A stretch of DNA of 64,000 bases from Gonapodya sp. JEL0774 (GCA_027604505.1 JADIIX010000033.1:62001-126000); one strand, 5' to 3'; positions 34,496-47,099 are shown, numbered from the stretch's first letter. Numbers and translations: made by a program. The notes: generated by a model not told the origin, from the letters alone.

Positions 34496-35348
34496 CCATT
34501 CGGATTCCAACCGGAGTTTCAAGAAGATAACAGTAGAGGTGATGCCTTCAAGCTCACCAGGGGCGGGGGGGACATATGCTAGCAATCTTCACAATTGGGT
34601 AAAAGCATGGTAAGGATTGATGCAACAACCAACTATAACATGAACTCATTCCAGTTCGTGCCAGAGAGAAGAATACCCGCAGCCATGCGATTTTATCATG
34701 ATCAACAAGACAGAACAACAATGCAAAGAATAATCTCAACAGAAAGTTCCCAATTTGAGCAGAGTAGGATCACAGGATCACACAGACTTTGTTACGAGAG
34801 TCCCACCGAAATCAAAAACTCGGAGAATGTACTCACGGCAAGATGATATTACAGAATGGGAAGAATTCATCAGAGTACTGATCCACTCGCATTCAAAAAC
34901 CTGGGACGTCACCAAACACGCATGGTCGGTCGAAAGTGTGTGGTTGGGAAGGTAGGTCAGAATATAGATGGAAATACAGTTAGTTATAGATGGAATCAAT
35001 TGGGAAACACGGTGCAGAATACGGACCGGAGATGCGGCAGGGGATTGGTGAAACCGCCAAACAATCAAACGTATCGTTTGGCCTTCTCCGCACACTGCGA
35101 TCTGGAAGCTTCCCCTTCCCTCCTCTCGCTCGCGCAAAATCGCAGTTAGTATGAAACCGTGATTGATGGCAGTATGCACCATTGTCAGGGAGAAGCCCAA
35201 AAATCGCTATCTTGCATTTTTTGTGTAACGTTTTGTGCGTCATCAGGAATTTGTTATTATTCTGTTGCTTGGACTGTTTGAATTACAGTTAGGCACTAAA
35301 CATTTCCGGTACACCATAATTCTGGATGAACTGCCAAACTTAGAACTT
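34496..35348. other. intergenic region between the two channel genes
   Basis: 853 bases between the downstream paralogue's start and the upstream paralogue's stop. Promoter of copy 1 and 3' flank of copy 2 are expected. No gene or repeat recognised. Confidence 0.5.
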
Positions 35349-38300
35349 TCACGGAGTCCTTAGTTCTTCTTCACGGTCCTCAATTGATTCTGGCCGAACG
35401 TAGCGTGTACCGTGCCGTTGAAAACTTATACTCTCTTGGTGTTTGAGGACGTCACCCAATGCCTAGTCACACGCATCTCATCACCTTTTGTACTGTGTGA
35501 CCACAAAAATGGAGCTGGAACGGTACCGTTAGGGTGTATGCCCAGGTTGACATACTGAACAAAGTGTAATAAACCCAGAAGTCCCTGGATTGTAGAATAG
35601 TTCCGTGAATGCATCGTTAGAGGAAGGTATTTCTTTTCCACAGAGGAACGAACCAGCTAGCAGGAGTCGTAGGATGTAAGTCACCAAACCCAATTGTCTT
35701 TGAGATGGACGTGGAGCGATGGCGGCCAACAGAGATGTATAGGTGTGGTATTGCACTCGTTGGTTCTATACTTTCAACTGAAGTAATATTTCATCAACGG
35801 TTTCCAAACTCACGGTAATGGTGGAGAACCCGAAGTAAACAGCATCGAGATAAGTCCTGTATATTCGGTGTTGATCGAGAGCGGGGGTACAGTACAAGAT
35901 CAAGGGAGAGCCGGTGCTCTGGATAGTAGAAAATGTCACAATCTTACCATCGGCCTTCCAAATACGTGAAGCAGGCCGCTCCGAGAAGCCAGTTTGCGAG
36001 AAACACCAGAATGACTGCAGCCCCGACAAATCTGAACAAAGGACACATGACGATCATCCCGAGGACTAGAGAGTAGGACGCATACCTGTCCGTAATCGCT
36101 TGAATCGACTCTTCTTCCCTAAGTGCCCGTTTCGGACTTTGCGTCAAGGAAAGGTTGTGATTGAATCTCTGGTGTTCGTCCATATTGGGTTCTCGGAGCG
36201 TATCGTCGACCTCAGAATCACGCTGCAGAGCGGAGACATACGCGAGTGCAAGTGCCGGATCTTGGAATATAGAGTCTCGGCGACGTCGAATTTCCAGTCC
36301 ACTCTCGTGGGCCGTGGACCTAGTTCGGGACAAAGAAAGCGAAGGAATTGAGGGACGTCGATCACCGAAAGTCTCGACGTAACTCATTCCTCTGTCGAAT
36401 CTAGCGCGAGAAGGAAGGGATGTAGAAATGGAAGTTTGAAACGCCACTGCGGGCTGGCGAGATCGATGCTCAGGTGAGTCAGGAGGGGTAGCAATCTCAT
36501 TTCCTGTAGTGGCGAATATTTGGACGGCTGGACGATGGAGAGGTGTACACCAGGAAGCCAGCAACGATTGCTGATCAGAGAGAATCGTGGATACGAGAGA
36601 CGTTTGCAAAAAGGGATCGTTGCTCTCATAAACGTCCATTGGTCGCGGCGAGGTCGACAAATCGCACGTGAAATAGTTCGAACTAGGTGCAGATTTGGAC
36701 AAGGGTGGAGATCCATTTATTGCACCACGATACGAAGGTTCTTGCTGAGGAGATGGTGAGGTCATTGAAGCTGGAGGATCAGGAAGGTTCTCGGTGGTAC
36801 CATGCGGGGAAAGGAACCCCCGCTGGTGCTCGAAGGTGAGTCACCGAAGAACTCCATCAGAGCTTGAAATGGCATTTGCAAAGACGCTCGAAAATTATTG
36901 CCAGAAGGGAGAGGAATAGCGCTAAGCGCACCCCTCCGTCTTCTGCGACGACTCCGCCGAACATAGTCTTCAACATGCGGTCTGTCAAACCTCGGTAACG
37001 TTCAATGGAGGATAGGAGCGGACACGTTCAATCAGTTACCTGATTCTCCTCTCGAGCCAGTCTACAAAGACACGCCGGATCGCGAGGAGATAGTTAACGT
37101 TTATGCTGATTCCGACGATGCCTATCGAGCGCAGACAAACCTCAACCGATGATTCCCGATATCAGGTAGTATTTGAATAACTCACAAAACAGCACAACAA
37201 TTATTTTGCCTGACACAGATTGCACGCTCTGATTTCCGTATCCGACTGCGGAAAGTTCGAAAGTTGCGATGAAACAGACGCCGAAATCTATCACGGGGTA
37301 AACTTCGTCGCCACACTCACTCGTTGTCACTGTGACCATGGTGAAAATGAACGCATCGTTAAAACTCCACTGCTGAGTAGCAGCCTCCGTCCACATGAAC
37401 AAGAGCGCGCCGACAATATAGCAAGTCATAGCGAGAGCTGTGCTGATCACCAATCTTTGTTGTGGAACATCTTAAAATCGGTTCACTGTTCCGGGAGACG
37501 GCAGCGTTGTCCATCTGGATCTGGATAATAAGTTGTGAGCATCTACTCAAAACCTTCGTCCTCACCGTTTGGGTATATCAGAAGAATAGCCATATCTGTC
37601 AAGTGGAGGACCACCGAGATCGAGCACGTCACGTTGGTGATCCAAGCTTGTCGCCAGAGGAAAACGCGACATCAACAGAGCGAAAAGCGTAGTTCCAAAA
37701 TCACGAGGGGCCACCCAACTAGAGTAGTATCCGGTCTGGGGAATCGAGCCTTCAAAGTTATGCATCCCACGGAACTGGGCGAGCAACAAGCTGCAAAAGA
37801 TCACTTGACTCGCCACGAACACAACACTGAGCTCCCTGCTCGGAGCTGGGTTTCATGTATAATTTCGAAGCATAAAGTTCGAAATGGGTGACACGTACGT
37901 CCCACGGAATACATACTGGTTGGTTGAACTGATTCGGACTCATTCAGTTGCTATGCTCAGTCTCGAACTCCTTAGATAATTACAAACTCACCGAATAAGA
38001 ATCAAGACCCACTTTGCACATCCTGCTCCGACAATGAGCCAAGCAAAGGTATTTTGTGTCTTTGTAAGCGGTATCTCTGTCCCGTCTGCTTCAATAAGCC
38101 AGACACTGTCTGACGCGGCTCGGCTCATGCTGAGAAGAGTCACCTTCAAGGAACGATGAATCCAACAGGGGCCATGACGAATTTAACTTGAGTTAGTGCC
38201 TTACCGCGTCGAGTATGGTTGCCCAAAACCACCTGATGATAGTCAAAAAGAGATTCGTCAGGTGATGGGTGCCTGAGTGGTTCAATCAACCATCCAGCGT

Positions 38301-38496
38301 GTTCCAGGAATCGCATCAGGCATCAGCTCACATGATGTAAGCAACGAGATACGCTCGTGCCATGACCGATACGGACAAGTAATTCGCGGTGACGTCATCT
38401 TCAAACTCACCAGGTCAGAGCGCGCTCTGGGTTATCCTCATCTCCCAGTGCCAGTTCAGAGAGCTTGTGCTTCAATCTTCCCGTTTGACTCGACAT
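35349..38496 (-). CDS. TOK-type outward-rectifier K+ channel, copy 2
   Basis: Paralogue of the gene at 31.2-34.5 kb with the same order of features. Exons at the 5' end: 38496-38411, 38232-38205, 38143-37992 and 37928-37899, encoding ALGDEDNPERALTW, WWFWATILDA and RSTNQYVFRGT. Later come ELSVVFVASQVIFC, WITNVTCSISVVLH, first pore MVTVTT plus IGYGNQS (split by an intron), the Ser/Pro-rich loop ending IFQDPALALAYVSALQ, second pore TIGFGDLHPTTP and FWVYYTLFSMSTWAYTL, ending ESIEDREEELRTP. Before VPQQRLVIST the DNA aligned with copy 1 contains a TAA, and a downstream AAG acceptor must be used to avoid it. Both selectivity filters (GYG and GFG) are intact. Confidence 0.85.
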
Positions 38497-38592
38497 GCTG
38501 ATAAACAAAAAAAAATTTGCACATTTTGGCACTCACAGATCGAAACTGTCGACCTCATCTTACTATGATTTCGACCAGAAAATAAAATAAAT

Positions 38593-41307
38593 TCATCGTT
38601 TCTGTACAATCAGTCCTTTCATCATATCAAACCCATTTCCATCAGGACCAAGTAACACCTCTTCATCCTCCCCAACCACAGATCTTCCAAGAACAACTGC
38701 CGCACCCGACCCATCCCCCACAATTTGCCCGACTCCATGTCTGTCCAAAATCTTGCGACATCTGAGATATCCATTCGAGTCTACCCCGACAATCTTCCAC
38801 TTCCCTTGCAGACCCTCCACACCCACGATCTGGTCCTGGTGGATCCAATACTTTTTGTATCGCTCAACAAGTGGCTCAAAACCCCGCTCGAGATAGAGGG
38901 TATACAAAACAGCGAAGTGGTGGAGGAAACGGGCGAGAACTTTTTCTTGCGTGAAGGGAGCACGCGGTTCTGAAGTCGGGGGCAGTTGTTCAAGCAGGGT
39001 GTTGAGACAAGTGGACGGTTGGCGATTAGCGACATTGAGGCCATGACCTAGAAAGCAAAATTGTGATAACATTGGAGAGTGTTTTGTTGTTGGTCGGAGG
39101 TGATAAGGCGTATCGCAACTCCGACCTTAATTTCAAAACTCAAGACTCACCAACCACCAGCACAAATGTATCATTTACGTAACTTGAGTTCACCAAAATT
39201 CCACCGAGCTTCTTTAAAACCTTTTGTTTGACCTTTTCGCCGTTGTCGTCAACCACTTCGACTGCCTCGTATCCGTACACATCGTTGGGCCACTTCACAA
39301 CCACGGGCATCTCTTCACACCCATCAAAGCTTCTCACAGCCTCTGCCGTGGCAATAGCCACGATGTATTGAACGAACACCACGGAAGGTGCCGACCGGGG
39401 GTGTCGGAGGAGGAAAGAGAATTGCAGGCACCCGGCGGGGGAGATCCACGAGTTGCGCCCGCGGGCTCGGCTGGCGGATTGGTTGGAAGAGACCGCGGTA
39501 AAGCCATCAGGGAGAAAATTGGCGAGGTTTGGGTTTCTGTCGTAGCGGAGAAAAAATCGTGGAGGGGTCTCATCAGTTGATATCCGAAGCGGTCCATCAC
39601 ACTCGTGGACACACGAACTTATCAAGTAGGGTCTGTGTGCTCGGCATCACCTCTCCATACCAAAGTATCCTTCCCAACTTCAGCTTGGGTGCCTCACTTC
39701 CGTATTTCTTCTCAACATCCTTCACCGCCTTCCAATACTCCCCCAAACTAAAGAGTGGCGTAGTCGAGGCAGGTGGATATCCAGTCCTGTACACCACCGT
39801 TGACAGTGTCTGCTTTTTCCCGGGGGGTGGCTGAATCGGGCCAGCAACGGAGGGGGGAACAGTGAGTTTGGGAAGAGAGGAACTGGCACGGGCATCGGCG
39901 TACTGCTGTTTAATGTCTGCGAGTCGAAGTGTCCGGATGAGGTTCTCAGCCTTTTCCACGTCTTTTGATGGAGCAGCGGCTGTCGAATTGCTGATAGCGG
40001 GACGGCCGCCTGATTCGAGGAACTCAAACTCATACGTGAGGTCCTGGAACACTCGCACAGGACTATCATCCACGAGCTTGATCTTCGAATTATCGTATAC
40101 TCCTCTCATCATTGCTCCCGATGCTTCCGGGTCGTAAAAGCTTAGGTGTTGGTTTGAGGCAGGGGGGAAGCCAAACTGCGAGACCACCCCAGCAGCTGAT
40201 ACACGCGGGTTCTCTGAGTCCATGTTCGCGGCAAGTGCTAACGCGTCAAAAATACCCGCTGGACCACCGGCAATGGCGCGGGACAGGAGTGAGAGATGTG
40301 GGTCTGTTGGAGGGAGGGGTTCCGGGGAGAGGACGTCGACGGGTCCTGATATGGAGAGACCCATAGAACGGAAGACGCTTCGAAGCCATGCTTTGCGCTT
40401 GCGTTCCGTCTTCAGAAGCTCTGGAATGACGGCGCTGTCGAGGCGAGAGTCGTGTACTCCCCGTGCGAGCAGATCCCCGTCGTACTCGATGTGCACCCCC
40501 GTGACAAGGGCGACGCCGCGACCAACACGGCAAAGGGCAATAGCGGGTGCGTTCGCGGTACCGTCAAAGACGGGATCAGCGTAGGTAGCCAGAATAGACT
40601 GGGTATGAGACGGTGGGAGGTCGGGGGTGGGCAGGAGGAAGCAACCGCCGTTGTGGTAGATATTGAGTGTGACAGGGGGCGATTGCCGGTCGGCAGCTAC
40701 AGCGGCGTCGTCGGCCAAGTTTGTTGCGATGTGGATTGGTACAGCCCTGGCACCCTCCTCCGAGTCGTAGACGAAACCTGGGAACGCGCTTCCCTTTGCG
40801 ACTCCTCTAAAAAATTGTAGCTTTCGATCTCCGACAACCTCGTAGTTTTTACGCCCGACCTCAAACTCGAGTCGCGTGCACGCAAAGTAGGCGCCTGCAC
40901 AGATACCGAGGTAACGACCGCCTCCGTGGACGTAAGCCGAGATGAGGCTGATTTGCGTTGGGAAAGGTTTCGAAATGAGAGATGGCGAGACAAATTTGGT
41001 TGATGGAGAGAATCAACGACGTTGAATTGCATGCTGAATGAATATCCATTCCGTTCCCTTCCTCCATTGAAAGTGAGTTCTCAACTCACCCCATCCCCTT
41101 CTCCCCGAGTTCCTTGACATAAGGCAGATCCCTTCCACCAGGTACGACAATCATTGCAGCTGAATCGGTCCAGGGCTCTTCAAGAATCGTCTTTGCGTCT
41201 ACCTGCATGACATCGTATGTCGACCCGAGGATCGATTTCAGCGTGGACATGGTGTGCATGACAGAGGATTTGGCCGTACCCGGCCCCGAGTAGACAAGGA
41301 CATTCAT
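38593..41307 (-). CDS. BPL1: biotin--protein ligase (holocarboxylase synthetase)
   Basis: Attaches biotin to carboxylases (acetyl-CoA and pyruvate carboxylase) via biotinyl-AMP. Four exons, 41307-41090, 40947-39619, 39536-39151 and 39047-38593; 795 aa. The N-terminal class-I amidotransferase-like domain typical of fungal Bpl1 is clear: MNVLVYSGPGTAKSSV, VPGGRDLPYV, GICAGAYF. The ligase core has STQTLLDKN, a degenerate biotin loop GRGRNSWISP-type (read here as SRARGRNSWISP), SLKWPNDVY-type VVVKWPNDVYG, KLGGILVNS and VGHGLNVANRQPST. The C-terminal cap domain ends VGVDSNGYLRCR. The start was set at the ATG before NVLVYSGPG because the frame upstream has no ATG. A biotin transporter lies 30 kb away. 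Confidence 0.93.
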
Positions 41308-42061
41308 TTTCGGTGTGAGGGATTGAGGAGGTCGAGGGATGCGAGAAAGGTTCAGGAGGGGTGCGGAAGGTGAAGAAGGCGCGAGGTGAGCGAGCGTGGC
41401 AGCGAGTCGAGAAGCCGTTGCTGCGGATTCCTTGCAATTCAAATAAATTCTGCGCGATTCGCTCGTCCGTGACGGAACAAAAGAAGGACGATTTTGATTC
41501 GGTTTAGCTCCGTCGGTTCCGACTTGTTGAAAAGGGGACCCAACTCTGTGGCCTATGCGCGCATGTCATCAACATCGTCATTCTGCACATCAGTGTCATT
41601 TATATCATTCTCTGCACATAAAAAGGCAACACACGCACCATTTACTGGAAGCGGCAGTGCCCGTCTTCATAAAACATGCACGTTTTTCATCCTTTTGTTT
41701 CTGGAGAAGGGGACAACTATCCTGCATGCGATTGTATTCTCGACAACAGGAGGTACATCACATACAACAATTCGGCAATCTCCGCATAGACGCCTCGCAC
41801 TAATGGAAATCGAAATGTCTATGGGAAGCAGCGTGCACACATCTCCAACTAAAATCAATCCCAGCCCGCTATCGCCGGATGACAGAGTCACATAGCACAC
41901 GAGCCACACCATATAGTCCACAACTCATACATGCAAATTGGTCCGCAATATCCATGCACTGACAGCCTTCCAAGCCTCTGAGGTCCCTTCCAAGCGAGCA
42001 GACAACACCCGCAATATGCAGCTGTACCGAATGCACCACCCGCCAATCACACCAGAGCCTA
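41308..42061. other. intergenic region, no gene seen
   Basis: 754 bases between the biotin ligase start and the Elongin C stop. Open frames here are Ser/His/Cys-rich and do not resemble proteins. It must hold the BPL1 promoter and the Elongin C 3' end. Confidence 0.45.
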
Positions 42062-42684
42062 TCAACAATCCAAGAAATCGGCAGCCATTAGAACCTCGAG
42101 CGCAAGTTCCTTGTCAATCGGGAACTGCGGTATTTCGCCGGAATACTGGCTGTACTTGGCCAGGTAGTAGAGGTACTTGCACACCAGTTCGAGGATGACG
42201 GCTCTGTGGAGGGAGTGGTTCGTAGCAATTGAGAGGTCGCGGTTAGTTCTGCATTTAGCGCCGTCGAAGAGATTGCGATTCGGTCGAACAAAGCAAGCTC
42301 CGTAACCCCTGCAATCATGATGGGCAAGTCACTACACACGAAAAATTTCTCTCTTCCTCTTCGTGATTCCCATTAGGTGGAGTAGGTATTCGAAACGCAC
42401 TTGATATCTCGAAAGTGAATTTCATTCTGAACGGATTCGGTGAACTGACCTGAGCACAAGAGACAAGAGAAAAGCGACCAGAATTAAGCCAACGCCAGAG
42501 AATAGTGTCGAGAACTTGCAGTCCTCTCGGGAATTCTGAATTGCCAGTGTGGCCTTTGGATCTCACCAGGCGAGGAGAGCATGTTCTTTATCGTTCCAGA
42601 TGCGAGCGCACATCTCCTGTCTATAACGAATTCGAATCCGTCGGCGGAGATGAGTTTTACAGTTTCTGCGATTGCGCCTTCCAT
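42062..42684 (-). CDS. Elongin C
   Basis: Skp1-like adaptor of Cullin-type E3 ligases and of the Elongin complex. Three exons, 42684-42567, 42449-42401 and 42203-42062, give 102 aa, the standard length. Reads [54 protein letters not shown] and [23 protein letters not shown], essentially the whole conserved family. The 197-nt second intron is longer than its neighbours. It shares a 163-bp divergent upstream region with the N-myristoyltransferase gene. Confidence 0.95.
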
Positions 42685-42847
42685 TTCCTTCAGCTTGAAA
42701 GTAGGAAAGTCGGTTGAACTGGTGCAGGTTTATCCGGCAATCCCATTCGCAATATTTTAATTCCCTTGTTTTTCTGGGCAGACTGACCTGGAAGAAAACG
42801 CGACATACTCAGTTTGGAAAGAGCATTAGCACATCGAGAACAGAGTG
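42685..42847. promoter_or_regulatory. compact bidirectional promoter, Elongin C and NMT
   Basis: 163 bases separate two divergent housekeeping start codons. No motif identified. Confidence 0.4.
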
Positions 42848-45582
42848 ATGCCGTCCAAAAAGCAGCGAAACAAGGAGCGGGCTGCGTCGGCCGCTGCTTC
42901 GGCAGCTGCATCTGGACACGACCATTCCCATGGGGACCACGGGGGCCACGGAGACCACGACGGACACGGGGCACACGGGGGACATGGGGGGCACGGTGGA
43001 CACGACCATTCTCACTCGCATTCGGCCCAACCGACGGGGAGCCACGACCCTTCTCACTCCCACCATGATCATTCCCACGGAGACCATGATCACTCCCACG
43101 GAGACCATTCTCACGGCGCTCACGCCGACCATGACGACACTATTTCCTCTTTCTCTACTCCGAGAATGCGTGCCGGGAGCCGCTCAAAACTCCCGCCAAC
43201 TGCTATCGCTTCTCGCGCTCACGAAGATGTCGCTGGCTCCCCTGCCGACCAAGAAGCCGCGCTCACTGACGCGATGATGGCTAAGCAGTCCCTCCAGGAT
43301 CTTCTCAGACTTACCGACCAGTCTGCACTGAGGTCAGGATCTGCATCCCAGCCTGGGACTGCATCAACTACTTCCCAGCAGGAAATAGCGTTCCGCGCCA
43401 TCGCTGCAGCGCTGCAAGCCCAGGGTGCATCCGCAATCACCCCATCCACGCAATCGCCTTCCTCTTCTTCTGCTGGAGTTCCCTCCATGGCTACCCTGCA
43501 GGCTCAGTTACGCGCGGCGTCCGCAATTGCCGCAAAGCACGGAGCTGCAGCAGGAAAAGCTGAATCTAAAGATATTCAGGACCACAAGTTCTGGAGTACC
43601 CAGCCTGTCCCAAAATCGAGTGCGTTATTATCAATGTGTTGCGCTGGGGTTGTCGGAGTACCACGTAATGCCAAAGTGATGCAGTGAAAGAAACGGGATG
43701 GACACAATATCTGGACATTCATCTAAGGGAGTGTCTTGAGTACATCAGATGGAGAGAGCAGGGTTGACACATCAAGTGGTTGAACAGTTGATTCCTATAA
43801 CCCCAAAAAAGCCTCGTCTACGCATAATCTAACATCAAGCTGACCAAAAATCAATCTCTACCCAAACATCCGCAGAATCTGACCTCTCATCATCCGATTC
43901 CGGAGAAGGCCCCATCGAAGCCGATAAGGCCCACGACGAAATCCGGGCTGAACCGTACCCACTCCCGAAGGAATTCGAATGGTGTGTGGTAGATATTGGA
44001 AATGAGGCGGAGGTGAGCAAAAGGGCGTTTCTGATTGGCGATGTGAGGGAGAATGCGTGGAAATTGTCATTTTGCCACTCCTACAGCTTAAAGAACTCTA
44101 CACCCTGCTAACTGAAAACTATGTGGAAGACGACGACGCAATGTTTAGGTTTGACTATTCGGCGGACTTTTTGGCTTGGTACGTTACGTCGCAGATTTTG
44201 AAGATCTATGTCAGATTGACAATTCTAAACTTCATTTAGGGCCCTCAAACCCCCAGGCTGGCTTCCTCAGTGGCACGTTGGTGTGCGCGTGGCAGCGAAT
44301 AAGAAGCTTGTGGCCTTTATAAGTGCCATTCCGGCGAGAGTGAGAGCCAGGGCGAAGTAAGTTGGCTTGCGGCGTATTCCAGACTGCGTCCCCGACGGAC
44401 AGAAAAAGTAATTGTGACGGTTTCAAATGGAGGCATAATGTGCTAGAGGGTGCCAGGAATGAGGATTTCATGTGGCAACCATGCCGGAAGTATGTATCGG
44501 TCTTGGGCGCTAATCCACCGTGTTCTCGTTTTCCAACCGAACCCAGCACAAAAGCCATGGTTGAAATCAACTTCCTCTGCTCTCACAAAAAGCTCCGCTC
44601 TAAGCGCCTCGCCCCTGTCCTCATTCGTGAAATCACTCGCCGCGTTCACCTCACCGGTGTCTTTCAGGCCGTTTACACGGGGGGTGCCCGTCTTCCTACA
44701 CCTGTGTCCACCTGTCGCTACTTTCATCGCTCACTCAACCCCCGCAAGTTGATCGAGTGCGGGTTCTCGCAGTTGGGAAGGAATATGACCATGCAGAGGA
44801 CGTTGAAGCTGTACAAGTTGCCTGATACGGTGGCGACTCCTGGGTGGCGGAAAATGGAGAAGAAGGATATAAAGCGGGTGAGGGAGATGGTGGAAGGGTA
44901 TTTGAGCAGATTTGAGTTGGCGCAAGAGTGGAGCGATGACGAAGTCGAGCACTGGTTTTTGCCCAGAGATGGGGTGGTTGGAAGTTTTGTTGTTGAGGTG
45001 AGTGGGTTGCGTTTGAACGGTCATCAACTCCTGTTCTTGCCCTGACAGAATATATTCAGGACCCAGCCGCGTCTGAGGTGACTGACTTCCTCTCGTTCTA
45101 CTCCCTGCCATCCTCCGTCATCGGCAACGAGCGCCACAAGTCCATCCAAGCAGCGTACATGTTTTACTACGTGCCCAAGGGTTGGGACAAGCAGGGCGAA
45201 CACGCTGATGCGGACAGGAGCGCGAGGTTGCATGAGATTGTAGTGTCAGGGCTGATTACCGCGAGAAATGTGAGTGGTGGTTGGAACGAGAATGAAACGT
45301 TGCCACACTGAGCTGATTGGTACGCGTCCACGCTCATGGTTTCTGTTCCTGCTTATCACTAGCTCGGGTACGACGTGTTTAACTGCCTCAACCTGATGGA
45401 GAATAGCCATTTCCTTGAAGAGCTCAAATTTGGTCGTGGAGACGGCGAACTGAACTACTACCTGTACAATTGGAGGTGAGTGGAAAGAATAGTAAGCTCG
45501 TGAAGTCCAACTCTCACACGTATTTTGCGCTTCAAGGACGTATGAGGTGAAGCCGGAGATGATGGGATTGGTGATGCTGTAG
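42848..45582 (+). CDS. NMT1: glycylpeptide N-myristoyltransferase with His-rich N-terminus
   Basis: Transfers myristate from myristoyl-CoA to N-terminal glycine. Eight exons, 42848-43619, 43840-44012, 44087-44178, 44240-44356, 44547-44997, 45060-45269, 45363-45475 and 45537-45582; 657 aa, against 420-500 normally. The core is complete: [98 protein letters not shown] and [12 protein letters not shown], ending MGLVML with the catalytic C-terminal carboxylate. The extra length is at the N-terminus: after a KKQRNKER basic start (ribosome-binding type) come about 75 residues of His/Gly/Asp repeats, then an Ala/Ser/Gln linker. The start is the ATG before [10 protein letters not shown]. Confidence 0.95.
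42910..43130 (+). repeat. His/Gly/Asp-coding tandem repeat in NMT
   Basis: Imperfect repeats of units such as CACGGAGACCA and CCATTCTCAC encode runs like HDHSHGDH and [10 protein letters not shown]. Short codon-level expansion is likely; copies differ at third positions. Confidence 0.75.
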
Positions 45583-45706
45583 CATACCTGACTCGCATGT
45601 ATACCTCGGGAAAGAGCACGCTCCACAAAAAATGTACTTTCGCATGGATTACATCAAAAGCTAACATGTGGATTTCCTCTCCAAGAGCCTGCGAACAGTG
45701 ATTCAA

Positions 45707-47099
45707 TTACAATTTGCTTGATTTACTCGCGGCCTTCTCTGATGCCGCTTTCATCTCCAGTGCGCGCCTCTGCAACAATTTTTGTGGAATACCAACTCCA
45801 AAGTGCTCGCTAAGCCTGTCTTGAGACTTCACAATAGCTCGCATACGGTTCTCCCGGAGAGGTGTGACGATGAGGCGTTTGCTGTGATGTGAAGAAGAGT
45901 GCGTGCACAGCAATGAAGTCACCAAGCTGTGACTTGAAGTGCCATGAAGCAACAAAAAATACCATTCAAGGATTGAAGTCGGGTCACATTCTTCCAGCTG
46001 TTGTTTGAGGTAGTCTAAAACCGCCTTGTGGAAGCCCTCATCAGGGAATACACGGCTAGAGCGGAAAAGACAGACTGGAGATCGGAATCAAATTGGCAAG
46101 CACTAGAAGCCGCCCGTACTTGGCCATTCCTATCCGGTGCATGTCTTCTGCTTGAACGCGTTGAGGGAAGAGGAGGAACTCGGCGGTGCGGTGTGCGCCC
46201 TGTTGTAGTGGGAGCGACAATTGGGGAGAGCTTCTCTAACTGGAGGAACTTCAGCTTTCACTCACTATGTGGTCCACAAAAAGAGATGCAGCGCCTGCTT
46301 CTGCAGGCAGTCCCAATCCGGAGAAAGGAACCATCATGTAGGAGCTCTTAGCAACGTACATCAAGTCGGCGCTGCCCAAGAACCAGGCACACGAGCCACC
46401 GACAGCTGGGCCGTTTAGCGCGGCGACTGAAGTTGGTCCCAATGGCTTTAGAGGGCAGAAAATTGTTTAAAGCATGGCGAGTGAGAAGTCTCACCGATAA
46501 CTTTTGTGTGATCGTTCTGGTAATGCATCGCAAATCCGTAAGATGGCAAGGAATGCACCGTTGTAAATTGTCGTACACACCAGCAGTCGCATAAGCTCCA
46601 CAGATGAGGCATTGCCGAGCATATATGCCATCTTGTCTCTGGTGACATCGGGCTCACCGGCAGGTTGACCTGCACCAGCTGCTCGGAGAAATGCTCCCGT
46701 TATTCCAATGCCGCTCAGCATTGCACTATTAACGAGGCTCTCACGTCCAAGCGCTTTGAGGTCAGCTCCAGCGCCAAAGAATCTCCCCTTGCCTGTTATC
46801 TGCCATTGAGGATTATCATCGGAATCGATTTTTCAGTCCCCGAACAATCGATTCATCGCGTACCACGGTGAAAACAATTTTCGGATCCGCTTCAAAATCT
46901 CTCAATGCCTGAGACGTCTCTAAAATAAGATCATTGCTGATGGCATTTGCGGGGGGTCGGTTGAAACTGAACAACATCATGCACGCAGCGTGCTCAATTT
47001 CAACTCAAGTTTGTGAACGAATCATTGGAGACGAACGTACGTGATTACTCCAATCTTTCCATTGGCCTCCTTTGAGACGATGACAGCCTTGTACGTCAT
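45707..47099 (-). CDS. peroxisomal enoyl-CoA hydratase/isomerase family protein (PTS1)
   Basis: Crotonase-fold enzyme of fatty-acid beta-oxidation. First exons: 47099-47041, 46966-46864, and one starting at 46799. Landmarks: TFNRPPANAIS, KGRFFGAGADLKAL (first oxyanion strand), VAALNGPAVGGSCAWFLG (second oxyanion loop), PFSGLGLPAEAGAASLF, GAHRTAEFLLF, AEDMHRIGM and NRVFPDEGFHKAV. The last three residues are SKL, a peroxisomal targeting signal. The splice pattern between KALGR and LKPLGPTS is unsolved because the intervening frame (MAYMLGNASSVELM, ILRICDALPE) seems coding but does not join cleanly. Hydratase versus delta3,delta2-isomerase cannot be told; the PAEAG sequence suits either. Confidence 0.85.

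Noticed and set aside
38260-38340. tRNA-like start (GCCTGAGTGGTTCAA)
   Set aside because: No acceptor-stem pairing, no T-loop GTTCRA at the right spacing, and it lies in an intron of channel copy 2.
42809-43132. Val/Met/Ser-rich minus-strand frame
   Set aside because: Antisense of the His/Gly/Asp repeat in NMT.
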